Assembly: GCF_000485595.1 (NCBI RefSeq)
Contig: NW_014578536.1
Coordinates: forward strand, 18,792-45,785
DNA: 26,994 nucleotides
Source: Priapulus caudatus
Lineage: Eukaryota > Priapulida > Priapulimorpha > Priapulimorphida > Priapulidae
Direction of reading: 5' to 3'
Shown here: one piece after another, positions 10,257 through 21,400 of the stretch
Layout: each line of letters starts with the position of its first letter
Position numbering within the stretch: the first letter of the stretch is position 1
The notes under the pieces: generated by a model
Told to the model about the DNA's origin: nothing
Database searches by the model: none
What the model saw: only the letters and a program-made list of their open reading frames with translations
Made by a program: the position numbers and the translations under genes

Positions 10257-10345
10257 TATATAATTATCGGTATCATGTAATCAGGAGTGTCATAATACAC
10301 AGTTTCTATATTATGACACCCGATATAATTATATTATATGATTAT
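10257..10345. repeat. Palindromic element in the troponin C 3' flank, MITE-like
   Basis: GTGTCATAATA at 10287-10297 and TATTATGACAC at 10309-10319 are perfect 11-bp inverted repeats around an 11-nt loop. Outside them TAATTATCGG (10261-10270) and CCGATATAATTA (from 10320) are also inverted, so the symmetry spans about 80 bp. The same structure is in the B2 flank near 17497-17580. A miniature inverted-repeat transposon or an RNA hairpin in the 3' UTR would both fit. Confidence 0.65.
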
Positions 10346-10796
10346 CGTTATATTTGTTTGGCTCGCAGGTAGTTAGAAGGCACTACGCGGTTCGTTCCAG
10401 CATCAGCACATGTAGCAGGTTAATCACGTAATGCGTGGGGGGGGGGATTGTTCACGACGCTGGTGACATTTTATTATCGAATATTGTGCAGACGTCACGT
10501 GTTTTGAGAAGACAATGGCACGCAGTTACAGAGTAGGCACTGTGTCTGCATTAAAACAATTTCCTCTGCAGTAGATCGACAAAAAGACATAAAAACAATT
10601 ATGCACGTACTTGTCAAATATATTGTATCTATTTAAGAACGATTATATAATTATTAATATACTTCCGTGAATAATTTCATATACATTCATGTGAACTTGC
10701 ATGCTAATTTAAACGTAGACCGACTTGTAGTATAGCATCATTATAATCATATGAGTCTACCAATGTGTCTGTAGAAGGCTGACAGATATTCTGACA

Positions 10797-10819
10797 GACA
10801 GACATCATATATGTCTGTC
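10797..10819 (+). other. Hairpin, 9-bp stem, in the troponin C 3' flank
   Basis: GACAGACAT pairs with ATGTCTGTC across a CATAT loop. The surrounding GACAGA words offer alternative registers. The B2 flank carries it near 18037-18060 with one inserted base in the right arm. Confidence 0.6.
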
Positions 10820-11105
10820 GAAAGCTAAACAGTATACATATTTATTATTTATAAACACCGCTTGTTCGACGCTCACGTATGCGCGATTACTTCACTATTA
10901 CATGTACATAATAGCAGGAGTAAAATACGATAATATGTACACAACTAAACCGTGTCGCAGATGCACGCGTTTTCCTTATTTTCCTTGTTCTTCGCAGCTC
11001 ACATATACGCGGTGGCTGCACGCCATTCACACTGACACACACACGGGCACGCATACGCAAATGAATATCAACGTAGGTAACTCGATACTTCACCAGCAAG
11101 ATGAC

Positions 11106-11690
11106 AAAACAGTGTGCAAATGGGATGCGGAGATGAACCGGCTCTCCCCGGGACGGGGGCGTCTGCTATCTCGCGCCATGCACCGACATACACATCATCG
11201 CCTGGCAACTCTGCACGCTCTTTCTCCCTCTATCGCTCTCTATCTTTCTCTCTCCCGCTCCCCCCTCTCGCTCTCTCTCTCGTCTGCATCTGCTCGAGTT
11301 CGGCGCTGCAACAGTGTTGATTATCACCGAAGCCTTAAAAAAACAAGGCCCCTTGACACGAGACTTGAAACTAACAGCAACACGAACAGAGAGGGCTATT
11401 TAAGGGCCAGTTACCGCCCCGTCCCCCCGTCCTACTGCATTCTATATGGTACGGCTATGGTAATATCTGTATCACTGGATTAGAACTCGAAACATATCGT
11501 GCTAGACAGCTTGCTATTTATTTTACGCACGACTGTTGCGAGTTGTATTCACTATGATGAACGTTTTCGATAGAACAGCATCTATGAATTGTTTAATATG
11601 GATTATAAGTCATATAGACCATGTTATAAAGGATCCACTCTGTGATTTTGTTTACCAAGACGTCGTTACGACTATTCTGCTTCTGCTTCA
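11106..11690 (+). other. Spacer upstream of troponin C copy B1
   Basis: This follows the breakpoint with the copy A 3' flank. It contains a CT-rich tract at 11217-11285 and the word CTATTTAAGG at 11396-11405. The whole spacer is echoed in inverted form at 5500-6280. A first troponin C exon would be expected in or beyond this region, but I could not identify one with a matching phase. Confidence 0.55.
11396..11405 (+). promoter_or_regulatory. TATA-like box, possible troponin C promoter
   Basis: CTATTTAAGG lies about 750 bp upstream of the first recognisable troponin C exon (12154), before the pyrimidine-rich intron 1. It resembles a TATA box and is one base from a MEF2-type core, which would suit a muscle gene. 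The inverted copy keeps a TTTTAAATA version near 5872. No initiator or first exon could be confirmed, so this is a position-based guess. Confidence 0.2.
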
Positions 11691-12130
11691 TTTTCTTCTT
11701 CTTCTTTTTCTTCGTCGTCGTCGTCTTCTTCTTCTTCTTTCTTCTTTTTCTCCTCCTGTTAACACTTGCTTTTCTCTAACAACATATTTGTCGTCGTCTG
11801 CTTCTCCATCTTCTTCTTTCTTTCTTTTTCTTCTTCGTTTTCTTTTTTATCATCTTATTATTATTATTGCTCGTCTTCTTCTTCGTAGTCTTCTTCTTAT
11901 TCTTTTTTTTCTTTTTGTTCTTTATCTTCTTTTTCATCATCGTCTTCTTAGTATTCTTGCTCGTCTTCTCTTCTCTCTTCTCTTCTTCTAACTCTATTTG
12001 TACACTTCTTTCTTTTCTCTAACATATATATGTCGTCGCCTGCCTTTTCTTCTTCTTCTTCTTCTTCTTCTCTCTCTCTTTATCTTCCTCCTCATCTTCT
12101 TCTTGTTCTTGTATTCCTTCTAGTTATTAT
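11690..12130 (+). repeat. CTT-rich polypyrimidine tract, end of troponin C intron 1 (copy B1)
   Basis: Long TTC/CTT repeats with TCGTCGTCG and TTATTATTATTATTG interruptions run up to the acceptor of the EF-hand 1 exon. The B2 counterpart at 13905-13990 begins just after the assembly gap. An inverted copy is at 4680-5500. Confidence 0.9.
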
Positions 12131-12302
12131 TATACTGTTCGCGTTTGTTATAGAGTACCAGCGCGCGTTCACCAAGTATACCGTGAGGCAGCGAATGATA
12201 GCGACCAAGGATCTGGACTCGTGCTCAGGAGATGGGCCTCACGATGGCATGCAGGAGATCACGCGATGGTAAAAGAAGCCGATCCGGGTGAGAGGTATGT
12301 AG

Positions 12303-12469
12303 ATGGTGTTTTATGTGTGTGGGTATGTGCGTGTGCGTGTGCGGCGTTGTCGTGTGCGGTGCGTGTGCGTGTGCGTGTGTGAGTGTGGAGTGGTGCTGTG
12401 CGTGTGTGCTGTGTGCGTGTGCGTGTGTGTGTGTCAGTGTGAGTGTGTGTGCGTGTGTGTGTTGTGCGT

Positions 12470-12503
<34 letters not shown>

Positions 12504-12560
12504 CTGTGTGTGTGTAGCGCGCGTGCGCGCATGCTTGTGTGTCCGTGTGCGTGCATGGTG
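12303..12560 (+). repeat. GT/GC microsatellite, start of intron 2 (copy B1)
   Basis: GTGTGCGTGTGC-type repeats ending in TAGCGCGCGTGCGCGCATGC, then TGGTGTAGATATACGTTATC. Equivalent to 14200-14510 in B2. Confidence 0.9.
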
Positions 12561-12600
12561 TAGATATACGTTATCACAAGCACATAAACTGGGTGTGCTC

Positions 12601-12920
12601 TATGTTGTGCTATGTTTGTGCTATTGTTTGATTGTGTGTTATGTTGTGCTATTTTGTGCTATGTTGTGCTATTTGTATATTTGTGCTATTTTGTGCTATG
12701 TTGTGCTATGTGTGCTATGTTGTGCTATGGAGTGGGATGTTGTGGCTATGTTGTGCTATGTTGTGCTATGGAGTGCTGTGGTTGTCTATGTTGTGCTATG
12801 TTGTGCATTTGTGCTATGTTGTGCTATGTTTGTTTATGTGCTGCTATGTTTTATGTTGTTATGTAGTGGTATGTTGCTATGTTTCTGCTATGTTGTTTCT
12901 GTTGTGCGCTATTTTGTGTA
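12601..12920 (+). repeat. Ragged TATGTTGTGC array (copy B1 intron 2)
   Basis: Many TATGTTGTGC units, but with frequent 1- to 5-base insertions and deletions that break the 10-bp register, plus ATGGAGTG(G/C) variants shared with copy B2 (for example 12727 and 14667). Copy A lacks those variants. Confidence 0.9.
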
Positions 12921-13872
12921 TTTTGTGTTATATGTTTAATTCGCTATGTTGTGATATACAACGCATGTTGCACTATTATGGACTGTTAATTAATCTATGT
13001 TGTCCGCGTGTTCGTGCTACGTATGCGCAATATTGCGTTATTATGATCTATTAATTGCTCTCGTTGTACTACACTGCGATTTGCCCATGCCACGTTGCGC
13101 ATGTTGTGTTTATGAGCCATGTTGCTACACCGATGTTGCTCGGTGTGCTGCCATGTTATGTCGCTGGTAATTGCGGCTCCTGACGCTACACGAAGGGCGG
13201 CGCGCAGTGTTGCTTATTGCTGTGTCGGCGGATGTCTGCACAAACCATCATAATCACCATCACCACCCGCCGCCGCGGAGACAGAGAGCAGAAACAACGA
13301 CACGGCAGAGAAGAGCGACGACGAGTACCAGACGAAACGAGAAAGATAATGGGAAAATCCTTCAACTCGATAGATAAATGGGGGTTGTAGGGTGAGAAAT
13401 AGGGGGAAATCCTTCCACTTGAAGGATAATGAGGCGTGAGAAAATAATTTAAGAAGAAATCCTTCCATTGGATCATAAAGGAGGATGTAGGAGAGAAATA
13501 AGGGAGGAAAATTGATGACAAAGAGAGAAGAATGAGGAGAAGAATCGAAAGAAAGAACGGATCGGGGTGAAAATGAAGGAATTATATGAGGAAGGAATAA
13601 AGATATAGCGCGAAACGAGAATACCGTCAGCAATATAAAGAAGATAAAGAGAGACGTCCATAAAACATATCCGTCTGGTTGAACAATAGCTAAAACTAAA
13701 CATTCTTAATATCCGAAACTATCCATGCACTGTCTCCTTCCTCTATAACTGCTTGATAATTAAGGCAGGCACTGGCTCGATGGACTTTGAAGACTTTGCC
13801 GATGGTCGTTGTCAGTTCAGTACTTGGAGTGTTCGGACGAAAAGCGATATGCACCGAGGGCAGGCTGCGAGG

Positions 13873-13897
13873 NNNNNNNNNNNNNNNNNNNNNNNNN
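13873..13897. other. Assembly gap (25 N)
   Basis: Exactly 25 N separate the decayed exon 3 of copy B1 from the polypyrimidine tract of copy B2. The fixed length suggests a scaffolding placeholder, so the true distance and even the adjacency are unknown. Confidence 0.95.
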
Positions 13898-14035
13898 TCG
13901 CACTGCCTTTTCTTCCTTTCTTCTTCTTCTTCTTCTTCTTCTTCTTCTTCTTCTTCTTCTTTATCTTCCTCCTCATCTTCTTCTTGTTCTTGTTATTCCT
14001 TCTAGTTATTATTATACTGTTCGCGTTTGTTATAG

Positions 14036-17223
<3,188 letters not shown>

Positions 17224-18360
17224 ACAAGCACACGCACGCATCCCTCATCTATTTGCCAAACGACCACACCTCCCCAGCATCGTCTCCTGTTGAAACGTTG
17301 TGCGCGGCACTCGCACATATAATATTGGCCAACGAACGCCTGGAAAGAGCTACGACTCCGCAACGATTCGTCCAACAACAGAGAACTCTGCACCGACATC
17401 CAACGCGCATCGCTGCGAGGCATCACCGGTGACGTCACTCACAGACGATCCAGCCATACTGCGTGCGCCTTTCACGTTATTATAATAATTACATTCTATA
17501 TAATTATCGGTATCATGTAATCAGGAGTGTCATAATACACAGTTTCTATATTATGCACCCGATATAATTTATATATATGATTATCGGTATATATGTTTGG
17601 CTCGCAGGGTAGTTAGAAGGCACTACGCGTTGTCGTTCCAGCATCAGGCACATGTATAGCAGGTTAATCACGTAATGCCGTGGGGGGGGGATTGTCCACG
17701 ACGCTGGTAACATTTTATTATCGAATATTGTGCAGACGTCACGTGTTTTGAGAATGCCACGCAGTTACGGAGTAGGCACTGTGTCTGCATTAAAACAATT
17801 TTCCTCTGCAGTAGATCGACAAAAGACATAAAAACAATTATGCACGTACTTGTCAAATATATTGTATCTATTTAAGCCCGATTATATAATTAATAATACA
17901 CTTCGCGTGAATAATTTCATATACATTCATGTGAACTTGCATGCTAATTTAACGTAGACCGACTTGTAGTATAGCATCATAATAATTCATATGAGTCTAC
18001 CAATGTGTCTGTAGAAGGCTGACAGATATTCTGACAGACAGACATCATATATGTCCTGTCGAAAGCTAAACAGTAATACATATTTATTATTATAAACACC
18101 GCTTGTTCGACGCTCACGTATGCGCGATTACTTCACTATTACAATGTACATAATAGCAGGAGTAAAATACGATAATATGTACACAACTAAACCGTGTTGC
18201 AGATGCACGCGTTTTCCTTATTTTTCCTTGTTCTTCGCAGCTCACATATACGCGGTGGCTGCACGCCATTCACACTGACACACACACGGGCACGCATCGC
18301 AAATGAATATCAACGTAGGTAACGTCGATACTTCACCAGCAAGATGACAAACAGTGTGGC
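17224..18360 (+). other. Troponin C 3' flank (copy B2), probable 3' UTR and intergenic
   Basis: Near-identical to 9979-11105. It includes the palindromic element near 17497-17580 and the GACAGACAT hairpin near 18037-18060. It ends in the stretch before the TA repeat that separates this gene from the convergent aminopeptidase. No coding frame is supported. Confidence 0.7.
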
Positions 18361-18380
18361 ACCGGGGATGAGCGCCTACT

Positions 18381-18401
18381 AATATATATATTAATAATAT
18401 A

Positions 18402-18439
<38 letters not shown>
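18381..18439. repeat. (TA)n microsatellite between the two convergent genes
   Basis: AATATATATATTAATAATATACT followed by about 14 TA units, ending 37 bp before the aminopeptidase stop codon. Confidence 0.95.
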
Positions 18440-18442
<3 letters not shown>

Positions 18443-18476
18443 GCACTCATTGGTGGAAACAATCTTCGTCGACTAA

Positions 18477-21400
18477 TTAACTATTCCCGTAGAGATGCAG
18501 CCAGTCGATGATGTCCGCTTCGTTTCGCTGAAGCCACGCGATGTTGCCCTGCACTGTCTCCAGGGCTTGTCGCCGCGGCAACTCCCCGGCGCCCGCATCC
18601 GGATGCTGCGCGTAGAAGTCCAGCATCTGAAACGTCAACACAGGTTGTAAACTGTAAAAGCTGCTTTCAAATTTCCTCCCAGCTTGTCCAATGCTCCCTC
18701 TTCGTCCCCAGCTAACCACTGAAGTCATTAGCCAACGATGCTACATTTGTACGCCCTATAATGGCGTTGTAAGTCTGCTCATTACAAATAATCCATCTTC
18801 CTGTCAGAATGTATATTAGCTGGCAATGTGACGAGGTAAATAACACTGTAACATTTCAGAATTAGAACTTGCTTTGTCACTAGACAAATGCACTATGCAC
18901 GACGAACCTGTTGCAGATGGAAGTCGGTCGTAAAGCTGGCTGTCACTATCTGAATGAAACGACCGAACGTTCGATCGTTGAGCGTGAACCTGCAATGCGG
19001 AAACACACGAACGCGTGGAGGGATGTGAACACGAGACCATTCTTCATCACACAGAGATTTGTGGGTTTGATCTTTGATCGCGGGTGGATTTGATTGGGGT
19101 GAGATTTGTTTTGTAGGTTTTAATCTTCAGATGCCGGCACTTTCTGCCTCTTTCTCTCCCATCTTCTTCATCCCTTGTCCCTTCTCTCTTCTCTTTCCCT
19201 CTATCTGCCTAACTTTCCTTAAAGTGCAGCTCTTAATTCAAACATCATACGTTCAAATAATTTCAATGCATCGTGAAACGTGTCAAACGCGAGAACGTAA
19301 TGTACGTATATCAGTATATATCCGAATGAAAGCTTTTTTACTGATCAGCGATTACCCACCGTTCGACAAAGCTGTCCCAGTTGGCTCTGTAGTAATCCCA
19401 TACGATCGGTCTTCCTACAGGGTTGTCGGCTATGTAGCCAAGCACTGTCCAGTAGTCCTGCATGCGAACATTGTTCAAATCCCACGCCAGAATCAGGTAC
19501 CTGTGAGAATGAGAGGGTGATAGAGAGGTAGAGTGACAGCAAGATAGAGATAGAGAGAAAGATAGAGATAGAGAGAAAGAAACAGAGCCGGATAGAGAGA
19601 AAGGGAGGGACCAAGGTAGAGAGCGAGAGACAGAAGAAATCTCAAAAATTAAAGAAAGTTGAATTTTTTGTACGGGTCACATCTAACACAACTAAATCTA
19701 CTTTCAGAGAGATGCCAGTCTTAGAAACACAGTGGATGCAGACACTCTAGCTAGCACATAATTGCGCTAATCTAAACTATGTGGATGTCGGCTATTGTAA
19801 GCATAATATATAGTCGTACCTCTGTAAAACCCACGGCATGCGGCTGTTAGCCAGTCCGTACATCAGGTTGATTCGTTCTTGAGCGTTTATCTCACTCTTG
19901 TATCGCTGCCACATGATCTCCCACTCATCGGTGCCCCCGACCGCTATCATACCGTACTTGTAGACGAGGTTTCGCACGTCTGGATGCAAACTGGAAACGG
20001 GCAAAAATTCCAAACAATTACCACCTCGTCGCAACGTACGCACGTCGATTCGAATCACCTGAGCACGTCTACCCACGCGTGGAAATTGATTCAATATTAC
20101 AATTCTTGGGCTTCAAGCCACTGCCCCACGTGGAAAAGTACTTATTCTTACTACCCCTCTACTTTGAGCCGCTACCTCACGTGGAAATGTATTCAACATT
20201 ACTATTTTTCCACTTCAAGCCACTCTCCTTTGTGGATATACATTCAATCTAACTATTTCCCCGTTTCAAGCTACAATCTTGCGTGGAAATCTACTCAATC
20301 TTTCTATTCATCCATTCCGAGCCACTGCACCACGTAGAAACGTATTTAATCGTACTATTCCTACACTTCGAGCCATTACCCAACGTGGAAATCTACTCAT
20401 TCTTACTATGCTTCCGCTTCGAGCCACGAGGTGAACAGGTCGGTTGCCACGCGGATGCACTCTGCGTCGCCATGCCAACAGGCGAGTTCGATGAGGTCCG
20501 GTCGCAGCCTCTTCTCCAGGTGCGTGCCGACGACGTCCCAGCCCAGCTTCTGGAAGCTCGGGTCGACCTTCGCGACGATGTACCTCTGCGAAAAAGAATA
20601 AAGCGCGCCCGCGTTACGAGCAATAGAGGAGACGGTACCGGCAATGTTGGCGGATGAAGCTGTGAATATTCCGCCGGGACGTAAAGATGATTCAAACTCT
20701 TTTGGTGGCAAGAGAATAATTATCTTATTCAATTATGGATGAAATCATCCTTTTGGATCGATTAATCTCTCTGTACGTTATGTGCAAACAATATGCAGTA
20801 CAACCTGTGTCTAAATGATAATTATGGGGAAACCTAAAACGTGTCCTTTATAGACAGGTTTCCAACCTATATAGAGGCGGCGTTACTGCATAAATACCTC
20901 CAAAGGGAAACCCCAAAAGGCCCGGCGCGGGCGGACGCCGGCCAACCCTGCAGCAGTTCGTGTGAGATTTGCCTCTACGCCCCTACTCCCTACACCCAGC
21001 CATCCCCGCGAGAGTGACCATACCCACCCTGAGCAGGTCGTATCTCTGCGTGAGATTCACCTCCACGCCCCAGCAATCACCCAGCCATCCCTGTGAGATT
21101 CACCATACCCACCCTGAGCAGGTCGTAGTCTGGTCTATAGTAGAGCAGCGTGGAGATGTCAGCGAGGCGGCGGTACACGCCGTGCCACGGCACGTAGTGG
21201 TCCTCGCGGTCGAGGTAGCGAGTCATGTTGAGCGGCACGCCGTAGTCGAGGCGACGCGCCTCCGCGAGAGCGAACGCGTCCGAGAGCAGGTTCACGCGGT
21301 CGGACGGCGCCAGCTGCGGGGCAGGGGGAGAGTAAGACGCGTTATAATAATAATAATAGTAATAACAATAATAATAATGATAATAATAATAATAATAATA

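Larger units (their letters stand above)
9979..11105 (+). other. Troponin C 3' flank (copy A), probable 3' UTR
   Basis: This follows the TAA of copy A and is nearly identical to 17224-18350 after copy B2, apart from single-base indels. It holds no coding frame of note. Two features stand out: a palindromic segment at 10257-10345 and a small hairpin at 10797-10819. I see no clear AATAAA signal. Similarity between the two copies stops abruptly after AACAGTGTG near 11105-11117. Confidence 0.7.
12154..13872 (+). pseudogene. Troponin C copy B1, truncated by the assembly gap
   Basis: The EF-hand 1 exon (12154-12294) and the start of exon 3 (13769-13872) are present. The first begins after acceptor GTTATAG and matches 14036-14179, but lost or gained bases spoil the frame: AAGTATACCGTGAGGCAGCG replaces AAGTATGACCGTGAGAGCAGCGG, and GCATCACGATGGG is shortened. 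Exon 3 starts well (SMDFEDF) and then deteriorates progressively until the N run, as expected at the low-quality end of a read or contig. EF-hands 3 and 4 are absent. The intron between them contains the GT tract (12303-12540), a ragged TATGTTGTGC array (12601-12920) and the shared unique block (12933-13768). Confidence 0.8.

Noticed and set aside
10887-11099. Frame on the minus strand in the troponin C 3' flank
   Set aside because: Its near-identical duplicate at about 18120-18345 carries indels in the copy-to-copy alignment, and there is no recognisable domain.
11536-11991. Leucine/serine-rich, membrane-like frame
   Set aside because: It is a translation of the CTT repeat. The apparent hydrophobic segments come from CTT/TTC codons.
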